Source: Gammaproteobacteria bacterium LSUCC0112 (GTDB taxonomy: Bacteria > Pseudomonadota > Gammaproteobacteria > Pseudomonadales > Pseudohongiellaceae). From it: 59,114 nucleotides of DNA. Every line of letters begins with the position of its first letter. Position 1 is the first letter of the stretch. Shown here in pieces: positions 25,115 to 33,860 of the stretch. The DNA is taken from positions 805,309-864,422 of the forward strand of contig SPIB01000002.1 in NCBI GenBank assembly GCA_004535785.1. The letters run 5' to 3'. The position numbers and the translations under genes were made by a program. The notes below the pieces were generated by a model. The model saw nothing but the letters and a program-made list of their open reading frames with translations, searched no databases and was not told the DNA's origin.

Positions 25115-25306
25115 ATGGAACAAAAAACTGCGCGACTCACTATTTTGATTGACCCCACCAAAAAAGATGCCTTTGAACAGCTTTGCGCCTCGCAAGATGT
25201 CACGCCATCACAGGTCGTGCGTCAATTGATTCGCGAATATCTTGATAAGCATGGGATTACGTACGCCAATCAGGCTCAACCCCGTCACGACACACCGGAG
25301 AATTAA
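25115..25306 (+). CDS. small ribbon-helix-helix (CopG-like) protein
   Basis: 63 residues: a short beta segment [20 protein letters not shown] followed by two helices ending [19 protein letters not shown], the MetJ/Arc/CopG fold. ATG 25115 is taken as start, with GTG 25109 also possible; GAAGAAGAG precedes. A two-base gap separates it from yjdM, so they are probably cotranscribed. No adjacent toxin gene is seen, so it is more likely a regulator (perhaps of the divergent SulP operon) than an antitoxin. Confidence 0.7.
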   Translation: MEQKTARLTILIDPTKKDAFEQLCASQDVTPSQVVRQLIREYLDKHGITYANQAQPRHDTPEN

Positions 25307-25308
25307 CC

Positions 25309-25653
25309 ATGTCACAATTACCCCCCTGCCCGGCGTGTCACTCGCCCTATACATATGAAGATCAGGCATTCCTTATTTGCCCGGAATGTGCACACCAATG
25401 GTCACCAGACACAACAGCCAGTGATGAATCTGACCAGACCACACAGGTGCGCGATGCCAATGGCAATCCCCTTGCCGATGGAGACTATGTAACCGTCATC
25501 AAGGATTTAAAAATCAAAGGTGCTTCGTCTGTGCTCAAGGTGGGGACCAAGGTCAAGATTCTGCGCCTGGTTGATGGCGACCACGACATTGATTGCCGCA
25601 TCGAAGGCATTGGGCCCATGATGTTGAAATCAGAGTTTGTAAAGAAAGTCTGA
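25309..25653 (+). CDS. yjdM: zinc-ribbon protein YjdM (PhnA family)
   Basis: Small cytoplasmic protein of 114 residues. The N-terminal zinc ribbon ([21 protein letters not shown]) is followed by a beta-barrel-like SH3 domain ([25 protein letters not shown] and the terminal LKSEFVKKV), the complete architecture of YjdM/PhnA. Despite the old name, the Escherichia coli protein is not required for phosphonate use and its role is unknown. Cotranscribed with the small RHH protein. Confidence 0.92.
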   Translation: MSQLPPCPACHSPYTYEDQAFLICPECAHQWSPDTTASDESDQTTQVRDANGNPLADGDYVTVIKDLKIKGASSVLKVGTKVKILRLVDGDHDIDCRIEGIGPMMLKSEFVKKV

Positions 25654-25669
25654 GCAGGTACTGCCCCGT

Positions 25670-27385
25670 TCACTCAGCCAAACGAATAAAGTGGCTGAAC
25701 ATTTCTGCATCGACCCGATACCCTTGCCCCGTCGTCTGTTCTGGTGCGGGGTTAAACGGGTTGGATGCGGAGTTGTCGTAGACAGTTTGCACATGAAACA
25801 CCGAGCCTGCCGGTATCAATTTTTCCTCACCCATTCTGTACGCCAGCTGCCAGTTATAGTTGAAGTTGGGAATATTGATCAGCGCTTCTTCGCTGCCATC
25901 CGGATACCGCACACTGACAGACATGCTGCGACCACGGCTGTGGGCATGTGGTGAGTAGCTCTCCAGCAACACGTCATTTGGCAGAGGCTCAGACATCATG
26001 ACCTCACGATGCATGGCGGTATTGGCTGGAATCGTAAAGTCGGGTTTCTCCAGCGCCAGTGTTCTGATGCGAAGCTCAGGTGCATTGTCACTGAAATAAA
26101 GTCCAATGCGGGTGCGATCCAGCGTTTCACGCCCGGAGGTCAGATACCGCAGCTTGAACACCAGATCTTTGTCTTTTCCCAACAGATACCCGGCATTGGC
26201 GCCAAAGGTGTCATCGGACTCGCCGGGCACATACACACTGATGAAGTCAGCTGCCGGGCCGGCGATCAGGTCATCCGGATCGGTGCTTTGCAGGGATTTG
26301 TCTACGGCGTACACCAGCAGGCTGTGCAGAACACTTTTATCGCCGACCTCATAAGCAATAGCGCTCAGCCAGCGATCCTCAGGGATTTCCAGCCCGACGC
26401 GCTTGACCAGAAAGTCGATATTGCCCGTCGCCGGGATAAACTGCTCTGGCACGTCAATAATCAGGTCAGGTTGCCCGCGCGGCCACTCGCTGGCGACTGG
26501 TAAAGGCTCAGTCAGCGGATCGGATTCACCGGCTTCCCGTGGCCCACGCTGATCGATCCACTCAATCAACAAGGCCATTTCCTCATCACTGAGCTCATGC
26601 GTATTGACCCAATTGCCAACGGCATTATCAATTTGCCCGGGCGGCATGCGCCGGGTAATGACCACCTCACGCATCATAGGGCTCCAGCCCAGCACCATGA
26701 TGTAGCGGTTCATCGCCCACGGCGCCAGTCCGTTTTCGACGTGACAGTACGCGCAACGCGCTTTGAGCAGCGGTGCAATTTCATTCTGGTAAGAGATCTT
26801 GCGCCCGGCAAATTGCTCAATAAACCGATAGCGCAGCGCGGTACCATCCAGTTGATCGATAGATTGTTCCAGTCTGCTTGGACGGCCAGAGGCTTTGGCA
26901 GCCAGCGCTTCTGTCAGCACGCCCTCCAGCAGACTCACATCATCAAATCCGCGATACAACACACCCATGGACAACGGGTCCAGAATTAAAACCTCACCCA
27001 GACGCGTGATGCTCAGGGTTTTGGCAACCGTTTGCGAGCTGTCGATCAACACAGGAAAATCCCCCGGCGACAACGCACGCGCCCGGATCAATGCAGGATC
27101 GTCGCTGGCGTTCAATAACCATACCAAGACCGCTTGCCGGGACAGTTGTGGTGCCAGATCCGCCAGCCGCTCCGCTTGGCGCATGGATGCTTCATCGTTG
27201 TAGGAAAACGGCAGCACAATGACTGCAGCCTGTTCACGGTAGCGGCTGAGTTGATGGAAGTCTCCACGATGATCCGGCAGCCCGAAGTCCCCGTCGGCCA
27301 ACGCGCTAACCGGCGCACTCAGCAACAACAGCGGCATCAACACTGACAAAATCAACCAACGCATGGACACACCATTCAGTCGCAT
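25670..27385 (-). CDS. exported redoxin / cytochrome c / PHM-like monooxygenase-fold protein
   Basis: 571-residue exported protein with three parts. After the signal helix (WLILSVLMPLLLLSAPVSALA) comes a thioredoxin-like domain (about 25-165) that has lost the CxxC pair. Next is a single c-type haem site C-A-Y-C-H (about 211-215) with RRMPPG downstream offering a Met ligand. The C-terminal part resembles copper type II ascorbate-dependent monooxygenases, with SPHAHSRGRSM matching the HxHxxG copper motif. Start ATG 27385 chosen for GGAG 9 bases upstream. Such fusions are widespread but uncharacterised; an oxidative role in the periplasm is inferred. Confidence 0.65.
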   Translation of the reverse strand: MRLNGVSMRWLILSVLMPLLLLSAPVSALADGDFGLPDHRGDFHQLSRYREQAAVIVLPFSYNDEASMRQAERLADLAPQLSRQAVLVWLLNASDDPALIRARALSPGDFPVLIDSSQTVAKTLSITRLGEVLILDPLSMGVLYRGFDDVSLLEGVLTEALAAKASGRPSRLEQSIDQLDGTALRYRFIEQFAGRKISYQNEIAPLLKARCAYCHVENGLAPWAMNRYIMVLGWSPMMREVVITRRMPPGQIDNAVGNWVNTHELSDEEMALLIEWIDQRGPREAGESDPLTEPLPVASEWPRGQPDLIIDVPEQFIPATGNIDFLVKRVGLEIPEDRWLSAIAYEVGDKSVLHSLLVYAVDKSLQSTDPDDLIAGPAADFISVYVPGESDDTFGANAGYLLGKDKDLVFKLRYLTSGRETLDRTRIGLYFSDNAPELRIRTLALEKPDFTIPANTAMHREVMMSEPLPNDVLLESYSPHAHSRGRSMSVSVRYPDGSEEALINIPNFNYNWQLAYRMGEEKLIPAGSVFHVQTVYDNSASNPFNPAPEQTTGQGYRVDAEMFSHFIRLAE

Positions 27386-27484
27386 AAGAGGATTCTCCAA
27401 ACAACACAGAGGGCTCTATTTAACCACACCGACCGGGTTCCACCTGACGCTTTATAAAAAAATGCTGGTTGATTCTGAAATTAT

Positions 27485-29206
27485 TCAGCGCCCACCACCG
27501 CCACCACCACCGCCCCCGCCACCCGAAAAACCACCACCGCCCGCCCCGGACGAACTGCCCGGAGCCGTGGCCGCTGACGAGATGGCGCTGTCAAAACCAC
27601 TGCCAATGGTTTTGGTGAATGCTCTCAGCCGCGCGGCATCAAAACTGCCTGCATACCAACGCGGCCGATAGTCGACACCGTCCTGGCCTTTGATGTCTGC
27701 AAACACACGGGCGAACTTCTTGCCCCAAGCCAGCTCTACACCCAACGCAATAGCATAGGGCAGGTATTGTTCAAACAAGGCGGGTGTCAGTTCTGGTGGG
27801 TGTTTGATATCCAGATCATCCTTTTCTGCCACCTCCAGAAACAGTTTGAACCCCTCCAGCTTGTCCATCATTGCGCGCCCCAGTGCGGTCGGCTGGTGTA
27901 ACAACCAGGCAAACAGCAGATGCAAGGGAATCAGCGAGCCAAATATCAACACGGATAAGGGCGTAAACGTCGTCACTGACACGGTTACCAACAACATCAA
28001 TAACGTCACAACCATGGATGGCATCAGGTACCAACTATTCCGAACAAAATAAGGTCCCTTGAATTCTTTGCTCAAGGCACGCGCATGTGCGCTTTTGGCC
28101 TTGGAGAGCACCGCATGATTCTCGTTCTCCAATTCAAGGACATTTGACTTGCGAAACAGCTGCGCATAAAGCGCCGCTTCACCCGACGACAAATCCTGAC
28201 CGGCTTGATGTTTTGTCAAGGTGTACTTGTCGCCTTGCTGACTGATTTGCAATCCACCTTTTACCGCCAGATTCACAATGGCGGCAGTCAGCGCCTTGTT
28301 GTCGTAGTGCAACCGCATGATGTAACGCGACGCAGCCGGTGAAAAGCCACTTGGCGGTTCGTAGTGAGGAAATATCACGCCACGGGGAGGATCACGACCC
28401 ACCCGTAACCAACACAGGAACAGATAAATCATGCTCATCAACAAGGTCAGCAACGCCAATAAGGCCGCCAGATTGTCGGCGAAAAACCAGTCCACCCGTT
28501 GTGTTGCATCGGGTTCACTGACTATGCCTTTGGGAAAACTCAGCACCAATGTCAGGCCTTGCGCAGGCAGCAGTGGCAATGTTGTGGTGATTCCCGCTTC
28601 CGAGTGAGTACTGCTGACCCAATAATCCTGACCGGCTTCGCCAAACGCACCGGTGTATCCTTCAATACTGAGCAGATCAGGATTGATTTGGGCCGGCAAA
28701 TAGACCCGGGCGCTGGCCTGCTCAATCACAAACCCCCAGCCATTTCCGGTGACGTTCCAGTAGAGTTCATCGTGTGTGTCGAAAAAGCCAATCTGGCGAT
28801 TGGTCCGGTATTGCAGCTGATACTCGTACTCACGCGGTACCTGCAACACGCGATCATCACCAAAATCGACTCGCACACCGTTGCGCGACGCCTCAGCGCT
28901 CCACGGTTCCGGCTGACCATCACGAAATAATTGCTGGACTTCAAACTCCACACGGTAGGCATTACCGGCACGGTCGCGATAACGCGTCGGAAATTCGCGG
29001 TACAGCCCTCGACGAATCAAGTCGCCCTCGGCCCTGACACGAATGGTTTCGGTCACGGTTATACTGGCGTCAGCGGCAATCTCAATGTCACTGTGAAACA
29101 ACAGAATACGTTCTTGAGCGGCGGCGCTCATGCTGCCAAACAGCATCACAATGGCGAGTACACTGGATAAGTAACTTCGCTTGTACAAATTGCTGGCAGC
29201 ATTCAT
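27485..29206 (-). CDS. DUF2207 membrane protein
   Basis: 573 residues: signal peptide, a beta-rich extracytoplasmic region (HSDIEIAADASITVTETIRVRAEG is the family's conserved opening), a membrane segment near 270, a helical cytoplasmic part, two more membrane segments, and a C-terminal tail that ends in a run of Gly after SSGAGGGGFSGG. That architecture is typical of DUF2207. The start at 29206 follows the lemA stop by one base. DUF2207 and LemA genes are paired in many bacteria; function is unknown, with envelope-related roles suggested. Confidence 0.88.
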   Translation of the reverse strand: MNAASNLYKRSYLSSVLAIVMLFGSMSAAAQERILLFHSDIEIAADASITVTETIRVRAEGDLIRRGLYREFPTRYRDRAGNAYRVEFEVQQLFRDGQPEPWSAEASRNGVRVDFGDDRVLQVPREYEYQLQYRTNRQIGFFDTHDELYWNVTGNGWGFVIEQASARVYLPAQINPDLLSIEGYTGAFGEAGQDYWVSSTHSEAGITTTLPLLPAQGLTLVLSFPKGIVSEPDATQRVDWFFADNLAALLALLTLLMSMIYLFLCWLRVGRDPPRGVIFPHYEPPSGFSPAASRYIMRLHYDNKALTAAIVNLAVKGGLQISQQGDKYTLTKHQAGQDLSSGEAALYAQLFRKSNVLELENENHAVLSKAKSAHARALSKEFKGPYFVRNSWYLMPSMVVTLLMLLVTVSVTTFTPLSVLIFGSLIPLHLLFAWLLHQPTALGRAMMDKLEGFKLFLEVAEKDDLDIKHPPELTPALFEQYLPYAIALGVELAWGKKFARVFADIKGQDGVDYRPRWYAGSFDAARLRAFTKTIGSGFDSAISSAATAPGSSSGAGGGGFSGGGGGGGGGGGR

Positions 29207-29207
29207 A

Positions 29208-29768
29208 TCAGTGCAAATCCAGTTTGGGCGCCACACGCGCTGCGGCGTCGGACACTTCAAAAAACTCGGCAGGTCTAAATCCCAACGGCGGTGCGACCAA
29301 TAAGTGTGGAAACGATTGGATGCGGGTATTAAGTTGACGCACCGCACCATTGTAGAACCGGCGCGCATACTGGATATGGTTCTCAATCTCCGTCAACTCT
29401 GTTTGCAGTTGTCGGAAATTTAGATCAGCCTTGAGATCGGGATAGTCTTCTGCGACCACAATCAACGACTGCAAGGCGCTGTGCAGGGCTGCCTCCAGTG
29501 CCGCTTTGTCAGGCAGGTGTTGGGCCGCATCACTACGGGCACGCAACTCAGTGACCGCTGTCATGGTGGCTTTCTCGTGTGCAGCGTAGGCTTTTACTGT
29601 GTTGACCAACTGGGGCACCAATTCATGCCGCTTCATCAGTTGCACGTCGATGTCACTCCAGGACGCCAACACCTGATTGCGATCGGCAACCAGTCGATTG
29701 TAGATCCAGATCGCGGTGATCAGGGCTGCAAACAACAACCCGATTGCGACAATCAGCAGGTCACCCAT
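29208..29768 (-). CDS. lemA: LemA family protein
   Basis: 186 residues with one N-terminal membrane helix (LLIVAIGLLFAALITAIWIYN), followed by the family's long helical bundle: RNQVLASWSDIDVQLMKRHELVPQLVNTVKAYA and, near the end, IQYARRFYNGAVRQLNTRIQSFP. ATG 29768 is chosen because AAGGA is 10 bases upstream and the resulting length matches the family. Cotranscribed with the DUF2207 gene. Its cellular role is not settled. Confidence 0.9.
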   Translation of the reverse strand: MGDLLIVAIGLLFAALITAIWIYNRLVADRNQVLASWSDIDVQLMKRHELVPQLVNTVKAYAAHEKATMTAVTELRARSDAAQHLPDKAALEAALHSALQSLIVVAEDYPDLKADLNFRQLQTELTEIENHIQYARRFYNGAVRQLNTRIQSFPHLLVAPPLGFRPAEFFEVSDAAARVAPKLDLH

Positions 29769-29912
29769 TGGAACGTTGTCCTTGCTTGGTCCATGTGCCA
29801 TCAGAATAGCAATAAACCTCAAATATTGCCTATGCTTGACCCATGACACGGGTAACGGTAGTCTGGACGGGAAATTTGAAACAAACATCAACACGTCGGT
29901 GAGTGCTTTAGC

Positions 29913-30170
29913 GTGAACAGTTCAGCGGTCAGCATCAACAGTATGCAGTTTGCCTGGCAAGGCATGGCGCAATCCGCGCAGCAGATTGCATCGGCGGGCA
30001 CCACGTCACGAGATAGCGGCGCGGATATCAATGCTGCAGTGACTGGAAACACCAACACTGCCGAGCCCATGGTTAACCTGAAAGTGAACCTTCAGTTGTT
30101 TAATGCATCGGCAAAGGTGTTCGACACAGCAGACGGCATGATTGGCAGTCTGCTGGATGTCAGGGCTTAA
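29913..30170 (+). CDS. small flagellar rod/hook-like protein
   Basis: 85 residues. The N-terminus SAVSINSMQFAWQGMAQSAQQIASAGT and C-terminus VNLKVNLQLFNASAKVFDTADGMIGSLLDV echo the two terminal helices of flagellar axial proteins, where the C-terminal motif is MVNLxxAQxxFxANAKVxxTADxMLxxLLDI. The central domain is missing. No flagellar gene is found anywhere in the window. GTG start, no strong ribosome site. Could be a stand-alone small homologue of unknown function or a remnant. Confidence 0.55.
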   Translation: MNSSAVSINSMQFAWQGMAQSAQQIASAGTTSRDSGADINAAVTGNTNTAEPMVNLKVNLQLFNASAKVFDTADGMIGSLLDVRA

Positions 30171-31117
30171 GACTCATCCATCGCCACGCGCAGCACTTGG
30201 CCGACACGTAACAAATCATTTCGAAGTCCATTTTGCACACGCAGCGCTTCCACGCTGGTTCGATAACTTCGTGCAATACGCCAGAGTGTCTCACCGGGAC
30301 GCACTTTGTGCTCAAGTTCAGTCATCACTGTGCGTTGTGGCACACTGGTTGGTGCACTGGCGGCAATGACGCGCGCACCGCTGGCTGAGGCGAAATCACC
30401 CGACCCTGGCACAACCAGCTTTTGACCAATATTAATCAGATCACTGCGCAGACCATTGGCAGCGCGCAACTGCGCCACGGTGGTATCCATGCGCGATGCG
30501 ACAGCAGACAGCGTATCACCACGGCGTACCGTGTACTCACGGCTCTGTCCTGATTCGCCGGCCAGATAATTCACGTAATGATCCGGGAACACTGCCACAT
30601 GATAATGCGGCGGGTTGCGCTCGCGGGTCACGTCCAGAATATTATTGTCTTCCAGCGACAACAGGGTTTTTTCCAGCCAATTGCGGCAGCTTTGTTTGGA
30701 AGGAATGCGAAGATCAACCGCCATACCGGTCGGATGCACGGAATCGCTGTGTGCATTGGCTGGTTGGCGCTCGATCGGCCGGGTCAGACTGGTCACGGTC
30801 AGTTTTTCACCGCAGGCGTTAAAATACTGGGAACCCAGACGCTCAATCAATGTTTTTACCGCCGGTTTGGCGTAGGGATATGACACGTTGTGAATTTCTA
30901 CAAACTGATTGGCAGAGACGCGCACCAACTCACCCGCCTCAACCAGTTCATTGACGCCTCGGGAGGTTCGAACAAAGGTATAACCGGCTTGCACCGCATG
31001 TGCGTGTTGTTGAGACATGGATGCTTGCGAACCCGACAGACTCGCTTGCTGAGCCTGAACCGGGTTAATCAGAACAGATAAAGATGCCGCCACAAGTGCT
31101 GCTGTCAGGTTTTTCAT
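30167..31117 (-). CDS. exported DUF5715-type peptidase with two LysM domains
   Basis: 316 residues: signal peptide (to PVQAQ), a middle domain with the metal-ligand pattern of LAS/M15-like murein endopeptidases (HSDSVHPTGMAVDLRIP and PPHYHVAVFPDHY), then two LysM repeats (EYTVRRGDTLSAVASRMDTT and HKVRPGETLWRIARSYRTS) that bind peptidoglycan. Start ATG 31117 with GGAG 8 bases upstream. It should act on the cell wall in the periplasm. Its stop overlaps the tail of the convergent small flagellar-like gene by four bases. Confidence 0.82.
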   Translation of the reverse strand: MKNLTAALVAASLSVLINPVQAQQASLSGSQASMSQQHAHAVQAGYTFVRTSRGVNELVEAGELVRVSANQFVEIHNVSYPYAKPAVKTLIERLGSQYFNACGEKLTVTSLTRPIERQPANAHSDSVHPTGMAVDLRIPSKQSCRNWLEKTLLSLEDNNILDVTRERNPPHYHVAVFPDHYVNYLAGESGQSREYTVRRGDTLSAVASRMDTTVAQLRAANGLRSDLINIGQKLVVPGSGDFASASGARVIAASAPTSVPQRTVMTELEHKVRPGETLWRIARSYRTSVEALRVQNGLRNDLLRVGQVLRVAMDES

Positions 31118-31243
31118 GCCGCCTGCTCCACAATTTGTAGTCTTTGTTATGCACAGTATTTGCGCGAGTGACCGCATTCTCACGTGAAATATTCGTTTTG
31201 TCCAGCATAAGATTGTTTTTTATACCAATTTTGCCTCACATTC

Positions 31244-32047
31244 TCAGAATATGAAAAACCCGCCATCAATCAGAAATTTGTCACCCGTGTGGTAACTGCT
31301 GGCATCACTCGCCAGATACACGGCAATGCCTCCAAAATCATCCGGAGCCCCCCAGCGTCGCATGGGAATTCTGGGCAGAATAGCTTTGGCAAACTTCTCA
31401 TTCTGGTAATTTCTGTCAGTCATGTCGGTGTGAATATGCCCCGGCAGAATGCTGTTGGCGGTGATGCCATAACGCGCATATTCAACCGCGAGACCCTGCA
31501 TAATCGAAATCACTGCGCCTTTGCTACCCGCGTAATGTTCGGCTTTGGCCATGCCGCACAAGGCGCCCAGCGAAGACACGCCGATCAAACGGCCACCGGC
31601 ATCACCTTGTTCGGCGCGCTCAACCATGTGAGCTGCCGCTGCGCGCAAGGTATAAAACAAACCATCCAGATTCACATCCAGCACACCACGCCAGTTGTCT
31701 TTGGTCATCTCATGAAAGCGATTAAAACCGTTTGCAACGCCGGCATTGGCAATACAGGTATCAACTCGGCCAAACAGGGACAGCGTTTGTTGAAAACATG
31801 TGGTGACCTGGTGCTCATCAGCCACATCACAGACCAGCGCTTCGGCCTTGATCAGCGGCGCATGAGCCCGCAATTCTGCGACCGCCTCGGCATTCTTGCT
31901 AGTATTGCGCCCCCAGATACAGATATTGGCCCCTGCCGCTGCCAGTGCTTTTGCAAAGCCGAGCCCGATTCCGCCATTACCACCAGTCACCAAGGCAACT
32001 TTTCCTGTCAAATCAAACGGGTTATGACTTACCAGACTATTGCTCAT
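31244..32047 (-). CDS. short-chain dehydrogenase/reductase
   Basis: Classical SDR of 267 residues. Cofactor loop VALVTGGNGGIGLGFAKAL, NAG motif CIANAGVAN, catalytic Ser in VSSLGALCG and YxxxK in HYAGSKGAV are all present; the C-terminus YHTGDKFLIDGGFFIF is the standard substrate lid end. WGRNTSK after beta strand 2 suggests NADP preference. The start overlaps the end of the upstream membrane protein gene by 11 bases, so the two form an operon. Substrate unknown. Confidence 0.88.
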   Translation of the reverse strand: MSNSLVSHNPFDLTGKVALVTGGNGGIGLGFAKALAAAGANICIWGRNTSKNAEAVAELRAHAPLIKAEALVCDVADEHQVTTCFQQTLSLFGRVDTCIANAGVANGFNRFHEMTKDNWRGVLDVNLDGLFYTLRAAAAHMVERAEQGDAGGRLIGVSSLGALCGMAKAEHYAGSKGAVISIMQGLAVEYARYGITANSILPGHIHTDMTDRNYQNEKFAKAILPRIPMRRWGAPDDFGGIAVYLASDASSYHTGDKFLIDGGFFIF

Positions 32048-32456
32048 TGCTTGATCTCTCCGTCACTGTTTTCTGATTTTTGAGCTCGAATCCGCGCACG
32101 ATGACGTAAGCAAACAGCGCCACAATAAACACCAGCAGATACATCCATGCGATGCTCTGCAGGCTGGCGATCAGCGTGCGATAAATCTCCAGAATCCAAC
32201 GTTCACCTGACAGCTCAAGCACACCGATTTCTACTACTTGCGGCGTAATATAACGCTCCAGCTCATACAGGCGCACCCCACCTGAAATACCAACCACGTA
32301 GGTGGCGAACATAATGTATCGCTGCCAAGCCGCGCTGATACTGTCCTGAATGATGCGACTGAATATCTCGCCCATTGGTTTTCTGAATACACGCGCGGCG
32401 GTGTACGACACCATCACCGATAAACTCAAGGTCACCAGCAGCAAAGTCAGAAACAT
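32037..32456 (-). CDS. small inner-membrane protein
   Basis: 139 residues with no family I can name. Hydrophobic segments: MFLTLLLVTLSLSVMVSY at the start, IMFATYVVGISGGV in the middle, and AWMYLLVFIVALFAYVIV near the end. The start is placed at ATG 32456 (AAGGAAAAT just upstream), because the extra N-terminal frame up to 32546 runs through a GGGGTCGG palindrome and reads as a Lys/Pro-rich artefact. Coupled to the downstream SDR gene. Confidence 0.6.
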   Translation of the reverse strand: MFLTLLLVTLSLSVMVSYTAARVFRKPMGEIFSRIIQDSISAAWQRYIMFATYVVGISGGVRLYELERYITPQVVEIGVLELSGERWILEIYRTLIASLQSIAWMYLLVFIVALFAYVIVRGFELKNQKTVTERSSNEQ

Positions 32457-32497
32457 GTATTTTCCTTTTTGAGGGTCTTTTTTTGGAGTGGCCTTTT

Positions 32498-32538
32498 TTG
32501 GGGTCGGAGAGATCATTTTTTGATCTCTCCGACCCCAA
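32498..32538. repeat. GGGGTCGG palindrome, copy 5
   Basis: TTGGGGTCGGAGAGATCA and its complement separated by five T bases (41 bp in all). It sits between two divergent start codons (32456 and 32584), i.e. in a promoter region rather than behind a gene, which argues against a pure terminator role for the family. Confidence 0.85.
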
Positions 32539-32583
32539 GTAATCAAGTACTATAAACAATACATCAAACGGGAGGATTCTGAC

Positions 32584-32943
32584 ATGCTCTATGCAGGCAG
32601 CTGCTTATGTGGCGGGATTGGATATCAAGTGGACGGGGAGTTTAAATCCACCAGTCACTGTCATTGCACGATGTGCCAAAAACAACACGGTGCAGCCTGC
32701 GGCAGTTACGGGAATATATCTGTCAGGCAGCTTGAGTGGCGACGCGGTCAGGAACTGCTTCTTCTTCACGAGTCGACGCCAGGCGTTTTCCGTGGATTCT
32801 GCTCAACATGTGGCTCCAGCCTGACCTGGGCCAATCAGGTTGAAACACCCGACCGCATCGCCATTGCGCTGGGTACACTTGACACACCTTACGAGCAAAA
32901 AGTCACCAAACATATTTTTACAGAGTCACGCGTGAAATGGTAA
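32584..32943 (+). CDS. GFA/CENP-V family zinc protein
   Basis: 119-residue cytoplasmic protein of the glutathione-dependent formaldehyde-activating-enzyme-like fold. Its cysteines are arranged as in the family: SCLCGGI, HCHCTMCQK and CSTCGSSLTW, enough for two zinc sites. Family name notwithstanding, a catalytic role in formaldehyde metabolism is disputed; the genuine formaldehyde enzymes of this window are FrmA/FrmB at 52350-54334. Strong ribosome site GGGAGG. Four bases separate it from rlmA. Confidence 0.85.
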   Translation: MLYAGSCLCGGIGYQVDGEFKSTSHCHCTMCQKQHGAACGSYGNISVRQLEWRRGQELLLLHESTPGVFRGFCSTCGSSLTWANQVETPDRIAIALGTLDTPYEQKVTKHIFTESRVKW

Positions 32944-32947
32944 TTCA

Positions 32948-33814
32948 ATGCACGAACTAACCAGCCCCAGCGTGCTGGCCTGCCCGATGGACGGCTTGCC
33001 TCTGACACGTGACACAGCCTGTTGGCGCTGCCCGACCGGACATAGCTTCGATATCGCCCGTCAGGGCTATATCAATTTATTGCCGGTGCAAAACAAACGT
33101 TCCAAAGATCCGGGCGACAGCAAGGAAATGGTGGTTGCCCGTCAAGAATTTCTCAGCGCAGGTTATTACCAACCGATTGCAAATGCTGTGAGCGACCTTG
33201 TCAACGACTGCAGCCCGGTAGATGCCACTGTCAACATACTGGATGCCGGTTGCGGTGAAGGTTATTATCTGCGTGAGTTCAAGAAAAACGCATTAAACAA
33301 CCGCGGTGCAGCCCTGCATCTGACTGGCCTCGACATCTCAAAATGGGCTGTCATATCCGCAGCACGCCAAGACAAAACCAGCGACTGGATCGTTGGCAGC
33401 AATGCCAATTTACCGCTGTTACCAGCCACTCAGGATGTCGTTCTGTGTCTGTTTGGTTTTCCTGTGTATGCGGAATTTACTCGCGTCCTCAAACAAAACG
33501 GCGTACTGATCAAGGTGGATGCCGGGCCGGATCACCTGATTGAGCTACGGGAAATCATTTACCCCAGCGTTAAGACCTCCAGCCCATCAGAGGACACTCC
33601 ACCGGGTTTCACATTACTTGAGCAGCGCTTGTTAAGGTATACAATCAGATTGACCAGTCAAACGCAGATTTCCCGGCTATTGACCATGACACCGCATCTG
33701 TACCGGATAACCGCTGCAGGCCGCGCGCGTGCAGAGGCATTGACCGACCTGTCCCTGACCGTCAATGTGCAGATTAACAAACACGTAGCTGGGGTCGGAG
33801 GGATCAAAATTTGA
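32948..33814 (+). CDS. rlmA: 23S rRNA (guanine-N1)-methyltransferase RlmA
   Basis: 288 residues. N-terminal zinc ribbon (CPMDGLPL ... CWRCPTGHSFD), the family-specific ARQGYINLLPVQNKRSKDPGDS, then a SAM-binding fold with ILDAGCGEGYYLREF and VVLCLFGFPVYAEFTRVLKQNG. Methylates G745 of 23S rRNA in E. coli. The C-terminus departs from the expected end after LTVNVQINKHV: the last eight residues (AGVGGIKI) and the stop are encoded by a GGGGTCGG palindrome, so the native 3' end has been replaced or extended. ATG at 32948, ribosome site weak. Confidence 0.92.
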   Translation: MHELTSPSVLACPMDGLPLTRDTACWRCPTGHSFDIARQGYINLLPVQNKRSKDPGDSKEMVVARQEFLSAGYYQPIANAVSDLVNDCSPVDATVNILDAGCGEGYYLREFKKNALNNRGAALHLTGLDISKWAVISAARQDKTSDWIVGSNANLPLLPATQDVVLCLFGFPVYAEFTRVLKQNGVLIKVDAGPDHLIELREIIYPSVKTSSPSEDTPPGFTLLEQRLLRYTIRLTSQTQISRLLTMTPHLYRITAAGRARAEALTDLSLTVNVQINKHVAGVGGIKI

Positions 33815-33828
33815 TCTCTCCGACCCCA
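33790..33828. repeat. GGGGTCGG palindrome, copy 6, overlapping the rlmA 3' end
   Basis: TGGGGTCGGAGGGATCAAA against TTTGATCTCTCCGACCCCA (one mismatch in the stem, 39 bp). It supplies the rlmA stop codon and lies about 30 bases before the TPR gene start. Closest in sequence to the copy at 32498 and to the split copy at 51378/52348. Confidence 0.85.
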
Positions 33829-33860
33829 AACTGGATCCCAAACTGAAAAAGGAGAAGACC

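Noticed and set aside
25115-25306. Antitoxin of a toxin-antitoxin pair
   Set aside because: The neighbour is YjdM, not a RelE/ParE/PIN-type toxin.
27485-27560. Poly-proline frame on the plus strand (a run of Pro residues near 27490)
   Set aside because: It is the complement of the poly-glycine tail of the DUF2207 protein.
32457-32546. N-terminal extension of the small membrane protein to TTG 32546
   Set aside because: The extension translates the GGGGTCGG palindrome and a Lys/Pro-rich stretch; ATG 32456 has AAGGA and gives a proper membrane start.
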